64,000 bases of DNA from Paracidovorax anthurii. Lineage in GTDB: Bacteria > Pseudomonadota > Gammaproteobacteria > Burkholderiales > Burkholderiaceae_C. The notes under the pieces were generated by a model. It saw nothing but the letters and a program-made list of their open reading frames with translations. It was not told the DNA's origin and searched no databases. Of the stretch, positions 45,282 through 54,245 are shown piece by piece; the stretch's first letter is position 1, and every line of letters begins with the position of its first letter. The stretch covers positions 1-64,000 of the forward strand of contig NZ_QLTA01000010.1 in NCBI RefSeq assembly GCF_003269065.1, in the 5' to 3' direction. A program made the position numbers and the translations under genes.

Positions 45282-46604
45282 ATGACATCCTGGATCCGCA
45301 CGCTGGGCATCGCCTGTCTGGCATGGACCGCCACGCAGGCCTGGAGCCAGCCGCCCCGGCCCGAGAGCCTGGCGGCCTCCACCGCCGAGTCCGCCACCAC
45401 CACCCGCGAGGTGGTGGGCTATTTCACGTCCTGGGGCATCTATGCCCGCGGCTACACGGCCAAAAGCCTGGCCACCCAGGGCGCACTGCCCCGCATCACC
45501 ACGCTGAACTACGCCTTCGGCAACGTGCAGCCCGCGCAGGCGGACGGCACCGGCCCCATCGGCTGCCAGCTCGGCGATGCCTGGGCGGACGTGCAGCGGC
45601 CCTGGACGGCCGATGAAAGCGCGGACGGCGTGGCGGTGGATGAGAGCCAGCCGCTGCGCGGCAACTTCCAGCAGCTGCGCGCGCTCAAGCACCAATATCC
45701 CCAGCTCAAGGTGCTGATCTCGCTGGGCGGCTGGAACGGCTCGAAGTGGTTCTCCGACGCGGCGCTCACGGCCACGTCGCGCAGCGCGCTCGCGAAGTCG
45801 TGCATCGACCTCTTCATCCACGGCCGGATCGGTGGCGAGACGGAGGGCGACGGCGCGGGTGCCGGCGTGTTCGACGGCATCGACATCGACTGGGAATACC
45901 CCGCCGCCGAGGGCGCGCCCGGCAACACCGTGCGCCCCGAGGACACCGCCAACTTCACCCTGCTGCTGCAGGAGTTCCGCCGCCAGCTCGACGCGATCGA
46001 CCCGGCGCTGCGCCTGACCATCGCCGCGCCCGCGGGGCCGCAGAACAGCGCGAAGATCGAGCTGGCCTCCGTGGCCCGGACGGTGGACTTCATCAACCTC
46101 ATGACCTACGACCTGCACGGCTCGTGGGAGAGCCGCACCAACCACCAGGCCGCGCTCGCGCCCAGCCCGCGCGACCCGGACCGGGCGCAGGAGCTGTCGG
46201 TGGTGGAAACCGTCGGCCGCTACCTGCGGGCCGGCGTGCCGCCGCGCAAGATCGTGGTGGGCGCGCCGCTCTACTCGCGCGGCTGGAGCGGCGTGACGCC
46301 CACGGGCAACGGCCTCTACCAGGCGGCAACCGGCCTGCCCGCCGGCACCTACGAGACCGGCATCGACGACGTCAAGACCGTGCGCGCCAAGCCCGGCTTC
46401 ACGCGCCACTGGGATGCCTGGTCGCGCGCGGCCTGGCTCTTCGACGGCACCACGTTCTGGACCCTCGACGACGAGCAGGTCCTGCGCGAGAAGGCGCGCT
46501 TCGTGAAGCTCACGGGCCTGCGCGGCATGATGTTCTGGGAGCTGTCGGGCGACGGCGGCGAACTCGTGCAGGCCGTGGGTGACGAACTGTCACGCTCGCG
46601 CTGA
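45282..46604 (+). CDS. Secreted GH18 chitinase
   Basis: 440 aa. Signal peptide MTSWIRTLGIACLAWTATQA-WSQ, then a GH18 TIM barrel: VVGYFTSWGIYARGY (strand 1), LKVLISLGGWNGSKWF (the SxGG motif), and DGIDIDWEYP (198-207) with Asp198, Asp201, Asp203 and the acid Glu205; MTYDLHGSWE and the final Trp (GMMFWELSGDGGE) are also present. All catalytic residues are kept. There is no chitin-binding module. Start chosen by GAGGAG nine bases upstream. Likely degrades fungal or insect chitin. A terminator follows. Confidence 0.93.
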   Translation: MTSWIRTLGIACLAWTATQAWSQPPRPESLAASTAESATTTREVVGYFTSWGIYARGYTAKSLATQGALPRITTLNYAFGNVQPAQADGTGPIGCQLGDAWADVQRPWTADESADGVAVDESQPLRGNFQQLRALKHQYPQLKVLISLGGWNGSKWFSDAALTATSRSALAKSCIDLFIHGRIGGETEGDGAGAGVFDGIDIDWEYPAAEGAPGNTVRPEDTANFTLLLQEFRRQLDAIDPALRLTIAAPAGPQNSAKIELASVARTVDFINLMTYDLHGSWESRTNHQAALAPSPRDPDRAQELSVVETVGRYLRAGVPPRKIVVGAPLYSRGWSGVTPTGNGLYQAATGLPAGTYETGIDDVKTVRAKPGFTRHWDAWSRAAWLFDGTTFWTLDDEQVLREKARFVKLTGLRGMMFWELSGDGGELVQAVGDELSRSR

Positions 46605-46660
46605 CAGTGCGGGCGGGCGGGCCGGAGCGAATCCGGGATAATCCCGCCACACCCCTTGCA

Positions 46661-46685
46661 GCCGGGCCCCGCGCCCGGCTTTTTG
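46661..46685 (+). terminator. Rho-independent terminator of the chitinase gene
   Basis: GCCGGGC-CCCGC-GCCCGGC followed by five T: a 7-bp GC stem with a 5-base loop, 57 bases after the chitinase stop and only 16 bases before the next start codon. Confidence 0.85.
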
Positions 46686-46700
46686 ACTTCTGCACGAGAC

Positions 46701-48017
46701 ATGAGCGCCACCGCCACCTCCACCGACCCCAATCGCCAACACCTCGAAACCGCGCGCGACCAGATCGAGCGCGGCGAACTGCAGCAGGCCGCGCTCACGC
46801 TGAACAAGGCCCAGAAGAACATCCCCAACGACCCGCGCGTGTTCCTGCTGGCCAGCGCCATGGCCGAGAAGTCCGGCAACGTCACCAAGGCCTTCGAGGC
46901 CCTGCGCCGCGCCGTCGCCATCTCCCCCGACTGGGGCCCGGGCCTGCTGGAGCTGGCCCTGCTGCTCGCGCGCCAGAACCAGTTCACCGAGGCCGTGGAA
47001 CTGGCCGAGAAGGTCGCCGCGCTGGAGCCCGGCAACCCCATCGTGCTGGCCGGCGTGGTGGACATCGCGCACCGCGCGGGCCACCTCGAGATGGCCATCC
47101 GCCACCTGCGCCGGGGCCTGGAACTGGTGCCGGGCGACGTGCAGCTGCGCCGCCTGCTGGCGCGCGACCTGGGCGACCTGGGCCGCCACGCCGAGGCCCT
47201 GGAAGCCTGGGGCGCGCTCATCGACGAGCACCCGCAGAACGCCGAGGCCCGCCTGGGCCGCGTGAAGACCTACATCGCCGCCGGCACCCCGGCGCGCGCC
47301 GTGGCCGACACCACCGCGCTGCTGGAGATCGCGCCCGGCGATTCCGTCGTGGCCTACTACACCGCCATCGCGCACGGCGTGACGCCGCCCCACCAGCCGC
47401 CGGAGCTGCACCGCGGCCTGTTCGACGGCCTCGCAGGCCTGTACGACCAGCACATGGTCGCGGGGCTCAAGTACAGGCTTCCCAAGATCGCGGGCGACAA
47501 GATCCTCGCGCGCTTCCCCGACAAGCGGCTCAACGTCCTCGACCTGGGCTGCGGCACCGGCCTGCTGGGCGTGTGCCTGGGCCGCATCGACGGCTTCCTC
47601 ATCGGCGTGGACATCTCCATGAAGATGATCGAGCAGGCCGCGCGCCACAACGTGTACGACCGCTTCCACCACGTGAACCTGCTGGACGCGCTGCGCGACA
47701 CGCCCGACGGGATCTACGACCTGGTGGCCGCGCTGGACGTGTTCATCTACGCGGGCGACCTTACCGACACCGTGCCCGACGCGCACCGCCTGCTCGTGGC
47801 CCAGGGCGACTTCATGTTCTCGTGCGAAACCGCGCCCGAGGACGGCCCCGACATGGTGCTGCAGCCCAGCGGCCGCTACGCCCACAAGCGCAGCCACGCC
47901 CAGGCCGTGTGCCGGGCGGCCGGCTTCCAGACCGTGGAGATCGAGGACCTCGTGCTGCGCCACGAGAACAACGAGCCCGTGCAGGGCTTCCTCGTGACGG
48001 CACGCCGGGGCGTCTGA
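46701..48017 (+). CDS. TPR-repeat protein fused to an S-adenosylmethionine methyltransferase
   Basis: 438 aa. Residues about 10-225 are TPR helices (LETARDQIERGELQQAALTL, AFEALRRAVAISPDWGPGLL, AIRHLRRGLELVPGDVQLRR); residues about 235-430 are a class I methyltransferase with motif I VLDLGCGTGLLG (279-290), acidic loop FLIGVDISMKMIEQA and YDLVAALDVFIYAGDL. This arrangement resembles predicted 'TPR-methyltransferase' proteins of unknown substrate. The TGA stop is the first three bases of a MITE-like element (TGATAC). ATG at 46701. Confidence 0.87.
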   Translation: MSATATSTDPNRQHLETARDQIERGELQQAALTLNKAQKNIPNDPRVFLLASAMAEKSGNVTKAFEALRRAVAISPDWGPGLLELALLLARQNQFTEAVELAEKVAALEPGNPIVLAGVVDIAHRAGHLEMAIRHLRRGLELVPGDVQLRRLLARDLGDLGRHAEALEAWGALIDEHPQNAEARLGRVKTYIAAGTPARAVADTTALLEIAPGDSVVAYYTAIAHGVTPPHQPPELHRGLFDGLAGLYDQHMVAGLKYRLPKIAGDKILARFPDKRLNVLDLGCGTGLLGVCLGRIDGFLIGVDISMKMIEQAARHNVYDRFHHVNLLDALRDTPDGIYDLVAALDVFIYAGDLTDTVPDAHRLLVAQGDFMFSCETAPEDGPDMVLQPSGRYAHKRSHAQAVCRAAGFQTVEIEDLVLRHENNEPVQGFLVTARRGV

Positions 48018-48122
48018 TACGGCTTCGCAATCAAAAAGATAACCGCGTTGCTTCGCTTTGCCGTGCGACTGCACTGTCTGCAGCTTCGCGCCTTGTTCTC
48101 TCTTTGATTGCAAACCCGTATG
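48014..48122 (-). repeat. MITE-like ~109-bp element, copy B
   Basis: A 109-bp element whose ends form imperfect terminal inverted repeats of about 24 bp (20 of 24 match; both start near ATACGG and share GCAATCAAA). It lies in the opposite orientation to copy C. Its end overlaps the TGA stop of the TPR-methyltransferase gene. Confidence 0.75.
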
Positions 48123-48182
48123 AGCCCGCGTTGCCCGCGCTGGCGGGCACGGGGGTGGTGGGGCCTCGTACCCCACCGGCGC

Positions 48183-49736
48183 TCAGGTGCGGAACACGTC
48201 CACGGCCCGCACGAGCTGCGCCGCCTGCTGCCGCATCGACTGGGCCGCCGCGGCGCTCTCCTCCACCAGCGCGGCATTCTGCTGCGTGCTCCGGTCCATC
48301 ACCGCCACCGCCTCGCCGACCTGGGCCACGCCGTCGCTCTGCACGCTGCTGGCGGCGCTGATCTCGCCCACCAGATCGGTCACCCGCTGGATGGCGGACA
48401 CCACCTCCGCCATGGTCGCCCCCGCCTTGTCCACCAGTTGCGAGCCCTGCTCCACCCTCTCCACGCTGGCCCCGATCAGGTCCTTGATCTCCTTGGCGGC
48501 CTGGGCGCTGCGCTGGGCCAACGAGCGCACCTCGCTGGCCACGACGGCGAACCCCCGGCCCTGTTCGCCGGCACGGGCGGCCTCCACCGCCGCGTTGAGC
48601 GCCAGGATATTGGTCTGGAACGCGATGGAATCGATCACGCCGATGATGTCCGCGATCCTGCGGCTGGACTCGTTGATGCCCCGCATGGTCTGCACCACCT
48701 CGGCCACCACGTCCCCGCCCTGCACGGCCACGGTGCTCGCGCTCACCGCCAGCTGATTGGCCTGCCGGGCGCCATCGGCGTTCTGGCGCGAAGTGGCCCC
48801 CAGGTTGTCCATCGATGCGGCCGTCTGTTCCAGGGCCGCGGCCTGCTGCTCGGTGCGGGCCGACAGATCGTTCGTGCCGGCGGAGATTTCCGCAGAAGCC
48901 TGGGACACGGCCTCCGCCGACTGCCGGACCTGCCCGATCACCTGCGCGAGCTGGCGGCGCATGGCCGACAGGTGGTGGATCAGGCTGGAGCTATCCCCCG
49001 CCTGCGCCACGAAGGTCTCGCGCAGATCGCCCTCGGCGATCTGCCGGGAAAGGGCCGCGGCCTGCGCGGGATCGCCGCCGAGCTGGCGCAGGACCGAGCG
49101 GATCAGCCACCAGCCCAGCACGGCCCCCAGCAGCGCGCCCAGCCCGATCAACAGCGAGACGATCCAGAACGTGCGGTCCACGGAGGCCGCCACGCGCTCG
49201 GTGTCGTCGCGGGCCAATTGCTCCTGCTGCTTGCCGGCCTCCAGCAGCAGATTGCGCACATCGACATGCAGGCGGTCGGTGGAAGCATTCAGCTCGCCCA
49301 TGGCCGCCTCGGGGTTGCCGGCCTCCACGGCCGCCTGGATCTTCGCCGTGGAAGCCTTGTAGCCGGCCCAGGTGTCCGCCAGCTTCTGCCCCGTCTCGCG
49401 CAGCCCCGGGCTGGCGCCTTCCTGGCGCAGGAACACGATGGCGTCCAGCACGGCCTGCTCCGACTGCTGGTTCAGCGTCAGCGATTCGGCACGGGACTTG
49501 GCATCCGTCTTGAGGATGTAGGGGTACATGCGCCGGAAATGCACCGCCGCCTGCCGCCCGCCATCGACCACCTTGCGCAGCGGCACGACGGTGCCCGTGT
49601 ACATCTCGCGCTGCGCGGTGCTCATCGAGCGCAACTGCGAAAGGCCCGTGAGCCCGACGAGCAGCAGAATGATCAGGAAGAAGACCACGAGCGTGACCAG
49701 CTTCTGTGCCAATGTCATATTTTTGAATAGCGGCAT
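48183..49736 (-). CDS. Methyl-accepting chemotaxis protein
   Basis: 517 aa. Span 1 about 11-30 ([20 protein letters not shown]), a helical periplasmic ligand domain of four-helix-bundle type (about 31-185), span 2 about 186-208, a HAMP-like linker, then the signalling coiled coil ([28 protein letters not shown]-type helix) with the conserved tip [20 protein letters not shown] and [14 protein letters not shown]. No C-terminal CheR-binding pentapeptide is present. It is flanked by inverted copies of the MITE-like element. Ligand unknown. Confidence 0.93.
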   Translation of the reverse strand: MPLFKNMTLAQKLVTLVVFFLIILLLVGLTGLSQLRSMSTAQREMYTGTVVPLRKVVDGGRQAAVHFRRMYPYILKTDAKSRAESLTLNQQSEQAVLDAIVFLRQEGASPGLRETGQKLADTWAGYKASTAKIQAAVEAGNPEAAMGELNASTDRLHVDVRNLLLEAGKQQEQLARDDTERVAASVDRTFWIVSLLIGLGALLGAVLGWWLIRSVLRQLGGDPAQAAALSRQIAEGDLRETFVAQAGDSSSLIHHLSAMRRQLAQVIGQVRQSAEAVSQASAEISAGTNDLSARTEQQAAALEQTAASMDNLGATSRQNADGARQANQLAVSASTVAVQGGDVVAEVVQTMRGINESSRRIADIIGVIDSIAFQTNILALNAAVEAARAGEQGRGFAVVASEVRSLAQRSAQAAKEIKDLIGASVERVEQGSQLVDKAGATMAEVVSAIQRVTDLVGEISAASSVQSDGVAQVGEAVAVMDRSTQQNAALVEESAAAAQSMRQQAAQLVRAVDVFRT

Positions 49737-49900
49737 GGTGTGAAAAAAGAAAGGGGCCGGGTCCGGCGGGAAACGCCTGCGAGGCGCAGCGCAGTGCCAT
49801 CACCCGGCTCGCGCCATGCGATGGAACGCCCTTCGCAATGTATCCAAACCCGCCGGCGTCTCCCGGCCCGCGGCACCGGCAGCGCCTGCACCGCGGGCGC

Positions 49901-50010
49901 TCATGCGGGTTTGCCATCCAAGAGAGAACAGGGCGCGAAGCCGCAGACGGTGCCGCAGCACGGCCAGGCGAAGCAACGCTGCTCTCTTTTTGATTGCGAA
50001 GCCGTATCAG
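49901..50010 (+). repeat. MITE-like ~109-bp element, copy C
   Basis: A 110-bp element, inverted with respect to copy B and clearly related along its whole length. The end GCCGTATCAG contains the stop codon (TCA on the plus strand) of the TRAP permease gene. Inner block CGAAGCAACG and the AGAGAGAACA block near the other end are common to B and C. Confidence 0.75.
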
Positions 50011-51290
50011 AACCCCAGCGCGTGCGGCAGCCAGGTGGAGATCGCCGGCACGAAGGTGAGCAGCGCCAGCACGATCAGGTGCGCCACCAGGAACGGCGGC
50101 AGCTCGCGCGTGAGCGCGGCCAGCGGCACCTTGGTGGCCACCGAGGTCACGAACAGCAGCCCGCCCACGGGCGGCGTGATCATGCCGAGCGTGAGGTTCA
50201 CGATCACCACCATCGCGAAGTGGATCGGGTCGATGCCCAGGGCGCTGGCGATGGGCGCGAGGATGGGCACGAGGATCATCACCCCCGGCAGCGGCTCCAT
50301 GAAGATGCCGAAGAGCAGCAGCAGGATGTTCACCGCGACGAGGAAGGTGACGGGCGACAGGTCCCAGCCCACGATGGTCTGCGCGAGCTGCTGCGGGATG
50401 CCCTCGATGGTGAGCACCCAGGCGAACGCGGCCGAGGCCGCCACCACCAGCAGCACCGAGGCCGTGAGCAGCGCCGAGCGCGCGGCGATGTGCGGCAGCG
50501 CCTTCCACTCCAGCGTGCGGTAGATCCACTTGCCGCACACCAGCGCATAGAACACGGCCACCACCGAGGCCTCGGTGGGCGTGAAGATGCCGAAGCGGAT
50601 ACCCACCAGGATCAGCACCACCAGCATGAGCGCGGGAATGGCGCGCACGCTGTTGGCGAGCATCTCGCGCCCCGTGGGGCGCGGCTCGCGCGAACGGTAG
50701 TCGCGCCGCACGCACACGCGCCAGTTCACCACCGCCATGGCCAGCGCGATCAGGATGCCCGGTGCGAAGCCCGCGATGAAGAGCGCGCCCACCGAGACCT
50801 GCTCGTCCTGCAGCGCGTAGATGATCATGATGATCGAGGGCGGAATGATCGGCCCCACGATGGCGGTGCTGGCCGTGAGCGCGGCCGCGTAGGCGCGCGA
50901 GTAGCCGGCCTTGTCCATCATCTTCACCATCATCGAGCCCGGGCCGGCCGCGTCGGCCAGGGCCGATCCCGAGATGCCCGAAAAGAGCGTGAGCGAGAGG
51001 ATGTTGGCGTGCCCGAGGCCGCCGCGCAGGTGCCCGACGAACTGCGCCGCGAAGCGCAGCAGCACCACCGTGAGCGCGCCGCCCGACATGATCTCGGCCG
51101 CGAGGATGAAGAACGGCACGGCCATCAGCGGAAAGCTGTCGATGCCCGTGAACATCTCCTTGAAGACGATGAGCTGCGGATAGCGCCCGCCCACGAAGAC
51201 GGCGATGGAGGCCGACATCGCAAGCGCGAAGGCGACCGGAAAGCCCAGCGCCATCAGCACGATGGCGGCAACGAAGAGGGTGATGGCCAT
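50007..51290 (-). CDS. dctM: TRAP transporter large permease (DctM)
   Basis: 427 aa, 11-12 hydrophobic segments. The DctM pattern is clear: LFVAAIVLMALGFPVAFALA, FPLMAVPFFILAAEIMSGGA, SLTLFSGISGSALADAAGPG, IPPSIIMIIYALQDEQVSVG and LTLGMITPPVGGLLFVTSVA. It moves a C4-dicarboxylate or similar acid with sodium or protons together with dctQ and dctP. The stop codon lies inside the MITE-like element. Starts 24 bases after dctQ. Confidence 0.92.
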   Translation of the reverse strand: MAITLFVAAIVLMALGFPVAFALAMSASIAVFVGGRYPQLIVFKEMFTGIDSFPLMAVPFFILAAEIMSGGALTVVLLRFAAQFVGHLRGGLGHANILSLTLFSGISGSALADAAGPGSMMVKMMDKAGYSRAYAAALTASTAIVGPIIPPSIIMIIYALQDEQVSVGALFIAGFAPGILIALAMAVVNWRVCVRRDYRSREPRPTGREMLANSVRAIPALMLVVLILVGIRFGIFTPTEASVVAVFYALVCGKWIYRTLEWKALPHIAARSALLTASVLLVVAASAAFAWVLTIEGIPQQLAQTIVGWDLSPVTFLVAVNILLLLFGIFMEPLPGVMILVPILAPIASALGIDPIHFAMVVIVNLTLGMITPPVGGLLFVTSVATKVPLAALTRELPPFLVAHLIVLALLTFVPAISTWLPHALGF

Positions 51291-51314
51291 GGCGTCAGGT
51301 CCTTGCGTCGGCCA

Positions 51315-51830
51315 TCACAGCGAGGCCGCCGATTCGGCGTCCATCTCGTCGGACTCCACGTAGCGCCCGTCCCGCACGTAGCCGCGGGCCATGAACAGCA
51401 GGTGCACGAAGAGCAGCAGGAAGCCCGCGGGCATGGCCGCGTAGATCCAGGCGAACGGGATGTCGGTGGCCGGCGTGGTCTGGAAGCGCGTGGCCCAGAC
51501 GTACTGCACCGAGAACCACGCCATCGCGAGGAAGAACACGCCCAGCGCCGCCACGATGCCGCCGCGCAGCACCCGCGCGCCGAGCTCGCCCAACATGGGG
51601 TGCAGGTTGTCGATGGCCACGTGGCCGCCGAAGCGCAGCACCAGCCCCGCGCCCAGGAACGTGCCCCAGATCATCAGGTGGCGCGCCACCTCCTCGGCCC
51701 AGACGATGGAGTCTCCCGTGGTGTAGCGCAGCACCACGTTGGCGAAGACGATGCAGGCCATGGCCAGCAGCAGGAGGATGAGCAGCCAGCGGTTGCAGGC
51801 CACGAGAGCGCGCTCGAAACGTCGGAGCAT
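51315..51830 (-). CDS. dctQ: TRAP transporter small permease (DctQ)
   Basis: 171 aa, four spans. NRWLLILLLLAMACIVFANV, RYTTGDSIVWAEEVARHLMI, WGTFLGAGLVLRFGGHVAID and IYAAMPAGFLLLFVHLLFMA match DctQ. The ATG at 51830 is chosen by the family start MLRRFERALVA. Middle gene of dctPQM. Confidence 0.9.
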   Translation of the reverse strand: MLRRFERALVACNRWLLILLLLAMACIVFANVVLRYTTGDSIVWAEEVARHLMIWGTFLGAGLVLRFGGHVAIDNLHPMLGELGARVLRGGIVAALGVFFLAMAWFSVQYVWATRFQTTPATDIPFAWIYAAMPAGFLLLFVHLLFMARGYVRDGRYVESDEMDAESAASL

Positions 51831-51942
51831 GGGAGGGGAATCAGAAGGAACAGGACGGGCGGAGGGCGGAAGCGGCAGCGCCCGGGCGGGCCGGGCATCG
51901 CTCGCGAGAGGCCCTGCGCAGCCGCAGGGCCCGGGGCCGGAT

Positions 51943-52989
51943 TTACTTGGCGCTGGTGATCTGGTCCAGCGTCTTCTGGCCGAACTTGGCGGCGTACTGC
52001 TTGTAGGCGGGCTCCAGCGCCTTCTGGAAGGCGGCCTTGTCCACCACCTCCACCACCTGCATGCCGGCGGCCTTGACCTCGGCGAGGCCCTTCTGCTCCA
52101 CGTCGTCCACGAACTTTCTCGATGCCTGCGCGCCCGCCTTGGCGCCCTGCGTGAAGGCGGCCTTCTGCGCATCGTTCAGGCCCGACCAGAAGTTGGGCGA
52201 GACGATGAGCGCCATCGGCGCGTACACGTGGCCCGTGAGCGAGAGGTACTTCTGCACCTGCGGCAGCTTGGCGGAGTCGATTACCGACATCGGGTTCTCC
52301 TGCCCGTCGATCGTGCCCTGCTGCAGCGCGCCGATCACCTCGGGCCACGACATCGGCGTGGGCGAGGCGCCCAGCGTGCGGAAGGCGGTGATGTGCACCG
52401 GGTTCTCGGTCACGCGGATCTTCAGGCCCCTCAGATCGGCGGGCGTCTTCACCGGGTGCTTGTTGTTGGTGAGGTGGCGAAAGCCCTGCTCGCCCCAGGC
52501 CAGCGCGACCAGCCCGCGCGCCTTGAACTTGCCCAGCAGCTCCTGGCCGAAGGCGCCGTCCAGCACGCTGCGCGCATGCGCAGTGTCGCGGAACAGGAAG
52601 GGGATGTCCACCACGCCCACGTCGGGCACGAAGTTGCTCAGGGCGCCCGTGGAGACGATCACCGCCTCCACCGTGCCGAGCTGCAGGCCCTCGATCAGCT
52701 CGCGCTCGCCGCCGAGCGCGCTGGAGGGGAACTGCTTGAACTTGAAGGCGCCGTTCGTGCCCTTCTCCACCGTGTCGGCCCAGGCCTGGGCGGCCGCGCC
52801 GTAGTGCGAGTTCACGGCCAGGGCATAGCCCAGCTTCACCTCCCGGGCCTGCTGCGCGAGCGCGTCGGATGCACCGAAGCCGGCAACGGCGGCCAGTGCG
52901 GCGGCGGCGAGCCAGCGGCGGCGGCCGGCAGCGGGTGGTGGAAAGGAAGAAACGGAAACGAAGGAAGCGGAGTCTGCAGCGTTGCGCAT
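51943..52989 (-). CDS. dctP: TRAP transporter substrate-binding protein (DctP)
   Basis: 348 aa. A signal peptide with Arg-Arg (GRRRWLAAAALAAVAGFGAS, cleavage near ALA-QQ) is followed by the DctP fold: REVKLGYALAVNSHYGAAAQ, LQLGTVEAVIVSTGALSNFV, the family motif LGASPTPMSWPEVIGALQQG, TIDGQENPMSVIDSAKLPQV. A conserved Arg in the LRGLKIRVTENPVH loop binds the substrate carboxylate in homologues. First gene of dctPQM. Ligand inferred as an organic acid, possibly a hydroxy acid given the neighbours. Confidence 0.92.
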   Translation of the reverse strand: MRNAADSASFVSVSSFPPPAAGRRRWLAAAALAAVAGFGASDALAQQAREVKLGYALAVNSHYGAAAQAWADTVEKGTNGAFKFKQFPSSALGGERELIEGLQLGTVEAVIVSTGALSNFVPDVGVVDIPFLFRDTAHARSVLDGAFGQELLGKFKARGLVALAWGEQGFRHLTNNKHPVKTPADLRGLKIRVTENPVHITAFRTLGASPTPMSWPEVIGALQQGTIDGQENPMSVIDSAKLPQVQKYLSLTGHVYAPMALIVSPNFWSGLNDAQKAAFTQGAKAGAQASRKFVDDVEQKGLAEVKAAGMQVVEVVDKAAFQKALEPAYKQYAAKFGQKTLDQITSAK

Positions 52990-53175
52990 GGGTGCGGTCC
53001 GATGAGGGAAGAGGACCCGGGGGCCGGGACAAGGACGATGGGACGGTGCGCCGCGAGGCGGCCGGCGATTATGTCCATCGCCCGCACCGCCGCGAAAGCG
53101 GGAATGCCCTGAATGCGCGGCCCCCGCTCCGCCCGGACCGCATCGTGGGACGCGCCGCCCTCTCCGGCCCTCCGG

Positions 53176-54183
53176 TCAATCCATGCTGACCTTCGCCTCC
53201 TTTACCAGCGCGGCGAAGCGTGCCGTCTCGGCGCGGATCTTCTGCGCGAGCTGCTCGCCGCTGCCCGCCGTGGGCTCGGCGCCGATGTCCTCCATGCGCT
53301 TGCGGAAATCCGGCGACTGGATGATCTTCGCCATCTCCGCACCGAGCCGGGTCACCACCTCCCGGGGCGTGCCGGCAGGCGCCAGCAGGCCGAACCAGGT
53401 GCCGATGTCGAACCCCTTCAGGCCCGCCTCGTCCAGCGTGGGCACGTCGGGCAGCGCCGAGGAGCGCTGCGCCGTGGTGACCGCCAGCGCCCGCAGCTTG
53501 CCGGCGCGGATGTGCTGCAGCACGGGCGTGACCGTGTCGAAGGACATGGTGATCTGCCCGCTCAGCAGATCGACGGCCAGCGGCCCGCTGCCCTTGTAGG
53601 GCACGTGCGTCATCACCGTGCCCGTGAGGTTGCCGAACTGCGTGCCGATGAGGTGCTGGGCCGTGCCGTTGCCGTTCGAGCCATAGGTGAGCTTGCCGGG
53701 CTGCGCCTTGAGCAGCGCCACCAGCTCGGCCACGCTTGTGGCCGGCACGGCGGCGTTGACCACGAGCACGTTGGGCACCATGGCGATGGGCCCCACCGCG
53801 ACGAGGTCGCGCTGAAAATCGTAGGGCAGCTTGCGGTACACGCTGCTCGCGATGGTGTGGTGCACCGCGCCCACCAGCAGGGTGTGGCCGTCGGGCCGGG
53901 CCTTGGCCACGTAGTCGGCCCCCAGCGTGGCGCCCGCGCCGGGCTTGTTTTCCACGATGACCGGCTGCCCCAGCGCCTGCGACAGCCGGTCGCCCAGCGC
54001 GCGGGCCAGCACGTCCGTCGTGCCGCCGGCGGGAAACGGCACGATCAGGCTGATGGGCCGCGAAGGCCAGGCCTGGGCCTGGGCCCGAGCGGGGGCCGCG
54101 CCCATGCCCGCCAGGGCCAGGGCGCAGGCCGCGGCCGCGAGGACCGGGCGACGGCGGATGCGGAAGTCATGGGGGTGTGGCAT
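53176..54183 (-). CDS. Bug/TctC-family periplasmic binding protein
   Basis: 335 aa. The signal peptide has RRRP (RIRRRPVLAAAACALALAGM, cleavage near ARAQA). The Bug fold is typical: WPSRPISLIVPFPAGGTTDV, GQPVIVENKPGAGATLGADY, VAKARPDGHTLLVGA, YKGSGPLAVDLLSGQITMSF and AGKLRALAVTTAQRS. No TctA/TctB permease is present here. These proteins are very numerous in Burkholderiales, and many act as orphan receptors. It is between dctPQM and the glycerate kinase gene. Confidence 0.92.
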   Translation of the reverse strand: MPHPHDFRIRRRPVLAAAACALALAGMGAAPARAQAQAWPSRPISLIVPFPAGGTTDVLARALGDRLSQALGQPVIVENKPGAGATLGADYVAKARPDGHTLLVGAVHHTIASSVYRKLPYDFQRDLVAVGPIAMVPNVLVVNAAVPATSVAELVALLKAQPGKLTYGSNGNGTAQHLIGTQFGNLTGTVMTHVPYKGSGPLAVDLLSGQITMSFDTVTPVLQHIRAGKLRALAVTTAQRSSALPDVPTLDEAGLKGFDIGTWFGLLAPAGTPREVVTRLGAEMAKIIQSPDFRKRMEDIGAEPTAGSGEQLAQKIRAETARFAALVKEAKVSMD

Positions 54184-54245
54184 GCGTGTCTCCTTGGTGG
54201 TTGTGGTGATCCGTCCTGGCCGTCCGGCGCGCGGGCCGGCGCCCT

